A stretch of 64,000 nucleotides of DNA from an uncultured Chitinophaga sp. GTDB taxonomy: Bacteria > Bacteroidota > Bacteroidia > Cytophagales > Cyclobacteriaceae. The stretch lies in the NCBI GenBank assembly GCA_902168205.1, contig CABHOK010000007.1, positions 558,001 through 622,000 of the forward strand, in the 5' to 3' direction. Made by a program: the position numbers and the translations under genes. Positions 45,791 through 54,048 of this stretch are shown here, piece by piece (position 1 is the first letter of the stretch; each line of letters starts with the position of its first letter). A model generated the notes under the pieces. That model was not told the origin of the DNA. It saw only the letters and a list, made by a program, of their open reading frames with translations, and searched no databases.

Positions 45791-48700
45791 TTAAAGTGTC
45801 AGTGAAATTCCAATGGTATAGCTCTTCAGCATCGGGTAATTATTGCCGTTACCGGATGATCCTGTAGTCAGTACTTTATCAGAAGGGCCTGTGCTCTCCG
45901 GATCAAGATCCCGCGTAATTCTATAGAGAGGAGACCATGACCATAAGTTCTCACCGGATATGTAGATACGGGCACTGTTCAGTTTTACACGCTCTGCAAT
46001 ATGCTGCGGAAGATTGTAGCCCAGCTGTATATTCTTCAACCGGATATAGGCTATATTTTGAAGATACTTTGTTTGCTTCACACCCAACTCACGCGATGAG
46101 CTTTGTGCTGTATAGCCACGCAGGCGCGGAAAGTATGCATCAGTATTTTCTTCTGTCCAGTAATTGTCCAGCATCGACTGCGGCATACTGTTATAGGGGC
46201 GGTTATAAGGTCCCCAGAAGTAATCCGCTTCAGCACCGGGCCACCAGTCTTGTTTACCAACGCCCTGGAAGAATGCGTTGAAGAAAAAGTTATTCCAGTC
46301 AAGACCGAACAGCGCCCCATAGGTATACCGTGGTGACGTGTTACCAATTATTACCATATCGCCCGGATCGTTAACGGTGTTGGCACCATTGTCTATAACC
46401 GTACGGCCATTCGCACCAACTTTACCATCGATGTCTCTGAACTTGATATCACCCGGAAGTATTTGTCCGGAGTTCGAAGCTTTGATGAGACTTTGATCTG
46501 CATGGTTCTTTATATCTTCTTCCGAAGTAAAGAAGCCTTCTGTAACATACCCCCACACTTCGCCTACTTTCATACCTTCATAGTAATCAGTAAGTTTTTT
46601 ATCAGGGTTATTATAGCGGAGTATTTCCGATTGACTATCTGCTAATGTAAGACGGATCGAATATCCCAAGGGCTTGGATCCAACTGTAACTTCATCATTC
46701 CATCCCAATACAAATTCCCATCCGGTAGTTTTCAGATCGGCATAATTACCTTTCGGCACATCGGTACCAAATACAGCCGGCAACGTCATACCTACCGTAA
46801 ACATGTCGGTTGTCTTGCGGGTATAGGCATCACCGGTAAATGTTAAACGTCCCGATAACATAGAAAGATCAACCCCTATATTTTGTGTAGTCGATGTCTC
46901 CCAGGTTAATCCATCCGGTAATACACCGGGCTGACTGGTATATTGTGGTTTAACACCATTGAGTATAAGACCGGATTGTGAGATGGCAAATTTTTCCTGG
47001 AAGGAATACGATGCTATACTTCCGTTACCCAGTGATCCGTAAGAACCGCGCAGTTTCAAATCTGAGATAAACCGATCGGACACATTCCAGAACGACTCTT
47101 TGGAAATTCTCCAGCCGGCCGAAACCGAAGGGAAGAAAGCATAGCGCTCGTTGGCCGGAAACTTGGAAGAACCATCGTAGCGTCCGTTTACTTCCAACAG
47201 GTATTTCTCGTTAAATATATAGTTTACACGGAAGAAACCACCGAGTATATTCCACTTGTCCCAGCCGCCCACGGTCGAGATAGATTGTCCTAATGCCAGA
47301 TTTATATCCTTGGCATCTTCATAGATAAGACCGTTACGTTGTGCCGATAAACCTCTATAGGTTGACTGCTCATAATTATAACCTGCCATCGCCTTCACGT
47401 AGTGTTTCTGATTGAATGTGTTTTCATACTCCAGGTAAAAGTTTGTGGCCAGGTACTGTGTCTCGTAATATGCATCCCTGATGTCGTTGGTATTAGTACC
47501 CACGTATTCAATCACGCCCGGTCTTCTGCTATAGGGAACCGGCACGCGTATAGCCTTCTGGTTGTCATCTGTATTCTGGAAGGTAAAATTACCTTTGAAG
47601 CTCAGCTTGTCCTGGATAACATCAGCTGTAAAGGCCGTTGTGTTACGAAGTACACGGTTCTCCATATCAATTCCGTTCTTGCCATACCAATAGTCACCTA
47701 CAGTATAGGCTGCAGAATAGGTTAACGTTCCATCCGGGTTAAACATAGGCGACATCACGTGACCTTCATCCGCTATATTTCGCCATATACCTCCGCCTTC
47801 ACCTACGTTGAGCGGATTGTGATAATTCATGGTTGAATACTGTGCATTGTTTTCCAACAGCAACCACGGTCTGATTTGTATCGATCCTTTCGCACGGAAG
47901 TTATACATCTTGTAATCGTCCGAGTTATAGCGGAACAATCCTTTCTGATCGAAGTAACGACCCGTTACATAGAATGTAGTTTTATCAGTGCTTCCGGACA
48001 CACTCAGGTTGTGTTCCATGGCACTGTTCGATTTTTTATAGAGTTCGTTATACCAGTCAGTGCTTCCGTAGTATACGTATTCACCGGTAGGTCCTACTTC
48101 TACCCGTGGCAGACTTGGATCTTCCGATCTTCTCTTCAACTCGGCGAGATATTCGGGAGAAAACTTCAACGTCTTGTTTACGTTCTGTGGTGTTTGTGAG
48201 TAATCATTCCAGGCCGTCCACGCTTCATTAAATACCGATGCCCAGGTATAGCCATCGGTTACAAGTTCAGGTACAGCGGTGGGTTTCTTGATGGAGTAAT
48301 TCGCGGTGTAATCAATCGTGAGGCGGTCTTTCACAGGTCGCTTCGTTGTAATGAGCACAACACCAAATGCACCACGGGCTCCATATATAGCAGCAGACGC
48401 TGCATCTTTCAGAACAGATACACTGGTAATATCGCGTGGGTTGATCAGGCGCGGGTCACCTTCAACACCGTCAATCAGAATCAACGCACTACCACCTTGT
48501 CCAATTGAAGTGGTTCCGCGAATGTTATAGCTTGGTGATTGAATCGGTTTACCATCTTCCAGGCGGATGTTCAGATTGGGTATAAGTCCCTGCAGACCTT
48601 GCGTCAGGTTCGCTACGGGGCGGTTCTCAAATACTTCACTGGTCACTTGGTCAACTGCGCCTGTCATATTTACTTTCTTCTGTGTACCATATCCGACTAC

Positions 48701-49339
48701 CACCACTTCTTCCAGAGACTTTGAATCCGGAGGAAGCTGAATGTCCAATGTAGTTTGTCCGGCAATGGAACGCTCAATGGTTTTATACCCGATGAAGCTG
48801 AACTGCAACACGGCATCGTCCGGGGCATCCAGTGTAAAGCTTCCGTTTATATCGGTGGTTGTACCGGTCGCGGTACCTTTCACCAGTATATTTACTCCGG
48901 GTATAACTTCACCGGTAGTCGCATCGGTAACTATACCTTGTATTGTTTTTATTACCAGCAACGGTTTCTCCTTTTCCGGCATGGTCTTGCGGGAAACAAT
49001 AATGTTATAGTTGATCTGGCGAAATTGCAGCTCGCTGTTACGTGATATTTCGCTGAGTATATCAGCAACTGTTATATTCTTGTCCTGAAAAGTAAATCGA
49101 CCTTTTACCTTTTTTACGGAACTCTGGTATACAAACACATATTTTGTTTTCTCCTCGATGGCCGAGAATACTTTTGTTATACCGGCTTCTTTCAGGTCAA
49201 TAGCAATCTTCACCTCCCGTATGGTTTGACCATGGGACGGTTCCGCGAGCAAAATCTGCATGGCTATACATTGCCACACAAAAACATAGAGGATTTGTTT
49301 TGATGCGAACATCAATATTTTGAGTAATTTCAAGCTCAT
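45791..49339 (-). CDS. SusC/RagA-family TonB-dependent receptor with STN domain
   Basis: The ATG at 49339 (MSLKLLKILMFASKQIL) gives 1182 residues; a longer open frame exists but its first 31 residues are not family-like. Order: signal peptide, STN domain (about 50-115, IDLKEAGITKVFSAIEEKTKYVFVYQ), a CarboxypepD_reg-like domain (about 135-215, IQGIVTDATTGEVIPGVNILVKGTATGTTTDINGSFTL), the TonB box/plug (SLEEVVVVGYGTQKKVNMTGAV ... DGVEGDPRLINPRDITSVSVLKDAASAAIYGARGAFGVVLITTK), then the 22-strand barrel ending in IGISLTL. The STN domain marks receptors that signal through FecR to an ECF sigma factor; both genes lie just upstream. Transports large ligands across the outer membrane with TonB energy. 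Confidence 0.95.
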   Translation of the reverse strand: MSLKLLKILMFASKQILYVFVWQCIAMQILLAEPSHGQTIREVKIAIDLKEAGITKVFSAIEEKTKYVFVYQSSVKKVKGRFTFQDKNITVADILSEISRNSELQFRQINYNIIVSRKTMPEKEKPLLVIKTIQGIVTDATTGEVIPGVNILVKGTATGTTTDINGSFTLDAPDDAVLQFSFIGYKTIERSIAGQTTLDIQLPPDSKSLEEVVVVGYGTQKKVNMTGAVDQVTSEVFENRPVANLTQGLQGLIPNLNIRLEDGKPIQSPSYNIRGTTSIGQGGSALILIDGVEGDPRLINPRDITSVSVLKDAASAAIYGARGAFGVVLITTKRPVKDRLTIDYTANYSIKKPTAVPELVTDGYTWASVFNEAWTAWNDYSQTPQNVNKTLKFSPEYLAELKRRSEDPSLPRVEVGPTGEYVYYGSTDWYNELYKKSNSAMEHNLSVSGSTDKTTFYVTGRYFDQKGLFRYNSDDYKMYNFRAKGSIQIRPWLLLENNAQYSTMNYHNPLNVGEGGGIWRNIADEGHVMSPMFNPDGTLTYSAAYTVGDYWYGKNGIDMENRVLRNTTAFTADVIQDKLSFKGNFTFQNTDDNQKAIRVPVPYSRRPGVIEYVGTNTNDIRDAYYETQYLATNFYLEYENTFNQKHYVKAMAGYNYEQSTYRGLSAQRNGLIYEDAKDINLALGQSISTVGGWDKWNILGGFFRVNYIFNEKYLLEVNGRYDGSSKFPANERYAFFPSVSAGWRISKESFWNVSDRFISDLKLRGSYGSLGNGSIASYSFQEKFAISQSGLILNGVKPQYTSQPGVLPDGLTWETSTTQNIGVDLSMLSGRLTFTGDAYTRKTTDMFTVGMTLPAVFGTDVPKGNYADLKTTGWEFVLGWNDEVTVGSKPLGYSIRLTLADSQSEILRYNNPDKKLTDYYEGMKVGEVWGYVTEGFFTSEEDIKNHADQSLIKASNSGQILPGDIKFRDIDGKVGANGRTVIDNGANTVNDPGDMVIIGNTSPRYTYGALFGLDWNNFFFNAFFQGVGKQDWWPGAEADYFWGPYNRPYNSMPQSMLDNYWTEENTDAYFPRLRGYTAQSSSRELGVKQTKYLQNIAYIRLKNIQLGYNLPQHIAERVKLNSARIYISGENLWSWSPLYRITRDLDPESTGPSDKVLTTGSSGNGNNYPMLKSYTIGISLTL

Positions 49340-49415
49340 AAGTAGACGATAAAGGTTTACAAATCTTTGTTGTCGGCCCATCCCTGTTGCCGCAGCGGAT
49401 GGGCCTCTTTTTTTT
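49294..49415 (+). ncRNA. Candidate antisense RNA in the susC leader
   Basis: On the plus strand, opposite the leader and start of susC, an intrinsic terminator lies at 49375-49415: GGCCCATCC/GGATGGGCC stem with an inner CTG/CAG, followed by an eight-T run. No plus-strand gene exists within several kilobases upstream. About 50-80 bases upstream a weak Bacteroidetes-like promoter is readable (TTTG at 49294-49297, 18-base spacer, TATTTTG at 49316-49322). A transcript from about 49329 to 49415 would overlap the susC start region. In Bacteroides, PUL-associated antisense RNAs sit in just this place and repress susC. The terminator is directly visible; the RNA is an inference. Confidence 0.55.
49375..49415 (+). 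terminator. Orphan plus-strand intrinsic terminator between susC and fecR
   Basis: A 9-base perfect stem (GGCCCATCC / GGATGGGCC), extended by CTG/CAG with a bulge, followed by CTCTTTTTTTT. In the minus-strand direction of the local genes the run would be A, so it acts on a plus-strand transcript. Confidence 0.88.
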
Positions 49416-49483
49416 ACAGGCGTTGCTTCCACACAGAAACAAACAGCCCCGGTATTTATAGCGTCATGGTCATAGCATAGGCA

Positions 49484-50494
49484 TCAGGGTTTACAGGGTT
49501 TTCCTTTAATGACGATTTCATGTTCGCTGGCAAAACGGTATTCTATACCGTGCATGATCTTCAATCCTTCGAGGATGTTGGTCAAACGGTCGCTTTTATA
49601 TTTACCGCTCACCGTACAATTGCCAAGCGCTTTATTGTCCAGGGTAATGGTTACATCATACCACTTCTCCAGAATGTCAGTAAGCTCTTCCATGCGAGTG
49701 TTATCGAGGTATATAATTTTGTCTGTCCAGGCGAGGTAGCGCTCCAGCGATACTTCGCGTTTCTCCCAGATTGCCCTAACAGGATCAAAGTATATTTGCT
49801 GATTGGGATGGAGTTCGAGCCGGTCTGTTTGCTTCCGCACATTGGCAACGAGTACCCTACCGGTTTTTACTGTCACTTCAATAGGCTTATGCTGATAGGC
49901 GCATATATTAAAAGAAGTACCGAGTACGGCCGTGGTAAGATCACCAGTCTTAACGACAAATGGTTTTTCCGGATCGCGTTTTACTTCGAAGAACGCTTCG
50001 CCCTGCAACGTGACTTCGCGTTTACCATTGGCAAATTTCTCCGGAAAAGAAATAGCACTGCTGTTGTTGAGTTTTACCACGGAACCATCCTGTAAGGTAA
50101 TTACCGCCTGCTGGCCGCGGCTTGTCGTGTGCGTAATATACTTTACCTCTTCCTCCTTACGGCTGCGCGATGTATACAGTATCCAACCCGCTGCCACCAG
50201 AATTATAACAGACGCAGCAACGTTTAGCCACGCACGTATAAACGATCTCTTCGGTGATGTCTCAAATTCCTCCACCGGGATTTCCCGTGCAAGATCATCT
50301 GATTCCATCGCTTTGGTCAGCGATTGATACAATTCTATTTTAATACGATCGCGTTCAGTAAGCTCCCAATCTTTCCAGTATGAATCGTCCTTCTGAAATG
50401 CTTTATAAAAGTCATCGAAATATTGCTGTTCAATAGCAGAGCACGATCCTTTAACATATCGGTCCAGTAGTGCTTTGAATTCTTCTTTAGTCAT
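49484..50494 (-). CDS. FecR-family anti-sigma factor
   Basis: A 336-residue inner-membrane regulator. Residues 1-85 are the cytoplasmic anti-sigma part (FKALLDRYVKGSCSAIEQQYFDDFYKAF). One transmembrane helix follows (AWLNVAASVIILVAAGWILY, about 88-108). The periplasmic FecR domain starts YITHTTSRGQQAVITLQDGSVVKLNNSSAISFPEKFANGKREVTLQGEAFFEV and ends in the C-terminal secretin/TonB-like DUF4974 region (LDNTRMEELTDILEKWYDVTITLDNKAL). It relays the state of the neighbouring STN-containing SusC to the ECF sigma factor encoded upstream. Typical sigma-FecR-SusC order. Confidence 0.95.
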   Translation of the reverse strand: MTKEEFKALLDRYVKGSCSAIEQQYFDDFYKAFQKDDSYWKDWELTERDRIKIELYQSLTKAMESDDLAREIPVEEFETSPKRSFIRAWLNVAASVIILVAAGWILYTSRSRKEEEVKYITHTTSRGQQAVITLQDGSVVKLNNSSAISFPEKFANGKREVTLQGEAFFEVKRDPEKPFVVKTGDLTTAVLGTSFNICAYQHKPIEVTVKTGRVLVANVRKQTDRLELHPNQQIYFDPVRAIWEKREVSLERYLAWTDKIIYLDNTRMEELTDILEKWYDVTITLDNKALGNCTVSGKYKSDRLTNILEGLKIMHGIEYRFASEHEIVIKGKPCKP

Positions 50495-50596
50495 GCCGTG
50501 GCGTTACACCTGTATAGTGTAACTGATACCACCGAACACGGGGGTAATTTTTTTAAAAAGTGCACATATAACAAATCAATAACGCACTTAATATTT

Positions 50597-51169
50597 TCAT
50601 AACATGTATAGGACAATTAAAGGAAGAGCAGAAATATACCGGCATTCCAGTGTATGACGAAGGTGCTTTAACGCATTGGAGATATGCCACTCTACCGTGC
50701 GTGTAGACAAGTTGAGGCGTTCGGCAATTTCTATATTCGAAAGATGCTCAAAGCGGCTGAGGTAGAATATCTTCCTGCATTTTTCAGGCAACGTATCGAG
50801 TGAGGTTTGTAACAGCGTATCGAGTTCTTTATACGCGATAAGCTCTTCCGTTGTATTGATCATCGGGGTTGCATCAATATAGGCAGCATGCTCTGCCGAG
50901 AGAGCCGCTTTGCGAAGTTGCTGTGCTACCTGGTACTTTACCGATTGAAATATATAGCCAGCGAAGAAAGCGATCTGGAGCGTTTGTCGTTTCTTCCACA
51001 AATCAAGAAATATATCCTGAACAATATCCTTAGCGGCATCTTCATCACGCAACAACGCATAGGCTGCACGGTACATACCTTCCCAGTAACGATCGTATAG
51101 CGTGCTGAATGCTATGCGGTTATCATCCTTAAGAAGCAGTACAAGCTGTTCGTCAGAAGGTGTATGCAT
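50597..51169 (-). CDS. ECF RNA polymerase sigma factor (FecI-like)
   Basis: The ATG at 51169 (MHTPSDEQLVLLLKDDN) gives 190 residues; a TTG further upstream is less likely. Sigma region 2 is AFSTLYDRYWEGMYRAAYALLRDEDAAKDIVQDIFLDLWKK; region 4 is LDTLPEKCRKIFYLSRFEHLSNIEIAERLNLSTRTVEWHISNALKHLR with a clear helix-turn-helix. This is the usual Bacteroidetes 'RNA polymerase sigma-70 factor' of the FecI group. It precedes FecR by about 100 bases and should drive the susCD operon when the FecR signal arrives. Confidence 0.94.
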   Translation of the reverse strand: MHTPSDEQLVLLLKDDNRIAFSTLYDRYWEGMYRAAYALLRDEDAAKDIVQDIFLDLWKKRQTLQIAFFAGYIFQSVKYQVAQQLRKAALSAEHAAYIDATPMINTTEELIAYKELDTLLQTSLDTLPEKCRKIFYLSRFEHLSNIEIAERLNLSTRTVEWHISNALKHLRHTLECRYISALPLIVLYML

Positions 51170-51406
51170 CTGCGCGGGGTCTGTTTTTCGCTTCAAAGAA
51201 CTTAAATAAAAGAAGAGCCAGCGGTGTGAGTATCGTTAAGGAATTTTTAAGTTTTCAGTATCCACCCCGTTGCTACCCCACCTATCGCACCGATATACCG
51301 GTATGTCTCAATTAATAAAACGTTAACCGTGTTGCTATGGCAAATTCACACGGGCCGTGTTTCTTTGAGGCCCTACGCGCAACCCAATTAACCGCCAGGT
51401 TCTTCT

Positions 51407-53149
51407 ATGAGAGATTTTCTTTTAGGACTGAAGATACGGATCAAGCTGCTGGCTGCATTCGGATCGCTCCTTTTGCTTTCAGTTCTGCTGATCGCTTTAT
51501 CGGTTTCATCGATCCACAAGATCATACACTATAAATCCGTCAACGAAAAGATGGACGTACTCAAGCTTCGCCTCGAAACGCTTGACCTCGCCACCAAAGA
51601 ATTTATATACGAAGGATATAAATCGAAATCATTCCTCGAAACGCAAAAAACACCTTCGCTGCAATCCTTCCATGAAAATTATACTGAAGCAAAGGCCATC
51701 ATTACCGATGTTGAAAGTACAACACTGAAGGATCATGCCTTGCTTGCACAAAACCTGATTTCACCCTTGGACAGTCTGCAACACGATTTCAATTTACTGG
51801 TAGCGTTGTTAGGCGCGCGGGGCTTTAAGGATTTCGGACTCGAAGGTTCACTGCGCGATGCCATCCACACGGTGGAAAACTCTGGATTTGAATTTGACAA
51901 AGTTACGTTGCTGATGCTGAGACGACATGAAAAAGATTTCTTCCTGCGTAAGGACGTCAAGTATCAACAGGAATTCAACAAGCGTTTTGATATACTGCAG
52001 CAACAGATCACATTAACATCCAACGCAGCTTTACTGGCATCGCTCGCGAATTATAAAGATGCCTTTAATAAAGTGGTAGCAATCGAGCAACAGATCGGGT
52101 TGAGCAACGATGAGGGTATACGCGGCCGCATACGGGAAAACTTTCAATTGATTCGTCCGCGCATTGAGACAATCCGCTCTTCGATAAAGAAACAGAATGA
52201 GACCGAGATTGCCCGCACCCAATGGATGCTATGGATTATCTTCGGCGTGCAGATTATAGCCGGTATTGGTATGGCCTTACTATATGCGGGTCTGCTTACA
52301 AAATCTATCACGGAAATCCGTAACGGTATGCAGAAACTGGCAAGCGGTATATTTCCGGATAAGTTACGGATTCATACCACGGAAGAAATCGGACAAACAA
52401 AAATTGCGTTTAATCAATTCATAGACCGTCTTCAGGCTGCGTCTTCTTTTGCAGAGCACTTAGGTTCGGGTGAACTTACGTATCGTTACGATGAACAATA
52501 CGCGAACGATGTACTGGCACAATCGCTTATCAGCGCACAACAAAAACTTCGTCATGCAGAAGAACAGCAGCGGAAAATAAACTGGATGAACGAAGGTGCA
52601 GCGCGCTTCAATGAAATTCTCAAAAATGATTCAGAAGGAATCACCGTATTGGGCGACCGCATACTAAAGTTGATGGTATACTATCTGCAAGCCAACCAGG
52701 GCGCACTCTATATATTAAAAGGTTCTGCAGATGATGGACTACTGGAACGTATAGCCACCTATGCATACGACAAAAAGAAATATATACACGAACGCATCGC
52801 AGCAGGCGCTGGTCTTATCGGACAATGCGCACTGGAAGGAGAAACGATTCACCTGAAAGATATACCGAAAGACTATATCAAGATTACGTCCGGTCTTGGA
52901 GAAGCAACGCCACGTCACCTGGTTATTGTACCGCTAAAGACGCGTGGTGAAGTTAATGGAATTATTGAACTGGCTTCTTTCAATACAATGGAACAGCATC
53001 ACATCGAGTTCATCGAGCGCATGGCCGAAAATATAGCCTCCCTCCTCGCCAATAAAATAACAAGTTCACAGCGACTAACGCAGTCAGATGAAACCCACGC
53101 AAAACTACAACCCGTGGAAATATTGATAGACGCTGAAGTCAGTTACTAG
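51407..53149 (+). CDS. Membrane sensor with 4HB-like, HAMP and GAF domains, no output kinase
   Basis: A 580-residue membrane protein. One N-terminal helix (LLAAFGSLLLLSVLLIALSV, 15-34) and a second (IIFGVQIIAGIGMALLYAGLL, about 275-297) bracket a helical periplasmic region of about 240 residues like a chemotaxis-type 4HB sensor (LRRHEKDFFLRKDVKYQQEFNKRF is the MCP-like RRxEKDFxLR motif). A HAMP domain follows (TKSITEIRNGMQKLASGIFPDKLRI), then a coiled coil and a GAF domain (about 425-560, YYLQANQGALYILKG ... AGAGLIGQCALEGETIHLKDIP). It ends without a kinase, cyclase or methyl-accepting domain. It would pass a signal to a partner encoded elsewhere. Confidence 0.85.
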   Translation: MRDFLLGLKIRIKLLAAFGSLLLLSVLLIALSVSSIHKIIHYKSVNEKMDVLKLRLETLDLATKEFIYEGYKSKSFLETQKTPSLQSFHENYTEAKAIITDVESTTLKDHALLAQNLISPLDSLQHDFNLLVALLGARGFKDFGLEGSLRDAIHTVENSGFEFDKVTLLMLRRHEKDFFLRKDVKYQQEFNKRFDILQQQITLTSNAALLASLANYKDAFNKVVAIEQQIGLSNDEGIRGRIRENFQLIRPRIETIRSSIKKQNETEIARTQWMLWIIFGVQIIAGIGMALLYAGLLTKSITEIRNGMQKLASGIFPDKLRIHTTEEIGQTKIAFNQFIDRLQAASSFAEHLGSGELTYRYDEQYANDVLAQSLISAQQKLRHAEEQQRKINWMNEGAARFNEILKNDSEGITVLGDRILKLMVYYLQANQGALYILKGSADDGLLERIATYAYDKKKYIHERIAAGAGLIGQCALEGETIHLKDIPKDYIKITSGLGEATPRHLVIVPLKTRGEVNGIIELASFNTMEQHHIEFIERMAENIASLLANKITSSQRLTQSDETHAKLQPVEILIDAEVSY

Positions 53150-53282
53150 CTACCAGTTGCCAGCTGCTGGTAGATTTGTAGTAGGCTATATTTCGACGAG
53201 CATAAACGTTATATATAGCGGCTGCATTTTTCCCTGTGGCCAGAAGCCAACATAGCCCAGAAGCTGCGGCTAGCAGCCATCT

Positions 53283-53942
53283 TCAGTTTTCTTTGATCAG
53301 TCTTCCCGATCCTGTTTTGGTGAGTCTTACAATCGGAGGATTGCCGCGGTATCGAACGCTGCCGCTGGAATTGATAAATACATTTACTACTTGAGTAGCA
53401 TTCACTTCGGTGTCCACCACACTCGTTGAGTTCACGTGTGTACTATCGGTAACAAGATTAAACGCCTCGATGCTGACAAGGTTTATACTGGAAACCGTAA
53501 AAAAATGTGAATAGCCACTGAATTTATAGGTGCCCAGGTTTTGAGCGTTCAGTCCGAGATAACCATTGATATGTATATCCTGCAGATCAACCGAGCCTGC
53601 ATGTACTGACATGTTCAGTGTATCCGCCACCAATGGCTCTGTATTTTCTATTGAGCACGCATTGCACCACAACAGGTTTAAATCTTTTACCGCTACTGTC
53701 ATGCTTCCACCAGCTGCATTAACCTGAAGTGTATTTCCCGACACGTTATACATCGCATCGCTGATGTTGGTGGAGATTACACGGTTATCAATGCCTGTAA
53801 CCAATTTAAACTTTACACTTCCGTTCGACTGTATATAATCGAAGGAAGGAAGATTTTTAGCCGGTGTCTCTTCAATTTCGCAGCCGGCCAGGTTAAAAAT
53901 GCATGCAGAAGCTATTACCGCTTGCGTAAACAGACGTTTCAT
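53283..53942 (-). CDS. GIN-domain (DUF2807) lipoprotein
   Basis: A 219-residue lipoprotein with a lipobox (NLAGC, Cys about residue 21). The rest is a beta-helical GIN domain ('head GIN', DUF2807-type adhesin-head domain): short repeated strands SVKFKLVTG, GNTLQVNAAGGSMTVAV, LNMSVHAGSVDLQDIHINGYLGLNAQNLG, ending VNVFINSSGSVRYRGNPPIVRLTKTGSGRLIKEN, the conserved C-terminal GSG-R pattern. Very common in Bacteroidetes; anchored in an outer or inner membrane leaflet, function unknown. Two Cys in LLWCNACS might form a disulfide. Confidence 0.85.
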   Translation of the reverse strand: MKRLFTQAVIASACIFNLAGCEIEETPAKNLPSFDYIQSNGSVKFKLVTGIDNRVISTNISDAMYNVSGNTLQVNAAGGSMTVAVKDLNLLWCNACSIENTEPLVADTLNMSVHAGSVDLQDIHINGYLGLNAQNLGTYKFSGYSHFFTVSSINLVSIEAFNLVTDSTHVNSTSVVDTEVNATQVVNVFINSSGSVRYRGNPPIVRLTKTGSGRLIKEN

Positions 53943-54048
53943 AGCGCTGAATATAGCAGCCCTGACGAACGTAACCGGCAGTGTAAGATATCCGGAGAAA
54001 AGTACGAAACAGCTTTACGTACACCGGTTTACTATACCGCAAAGCCCC

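Noticed and set aside
45791-49339. Long plus-strand frames opposite susC
   Set aside because: They are shadows of the susC frame; apart from the short antisense candidate near its start, nothing supports transcription.
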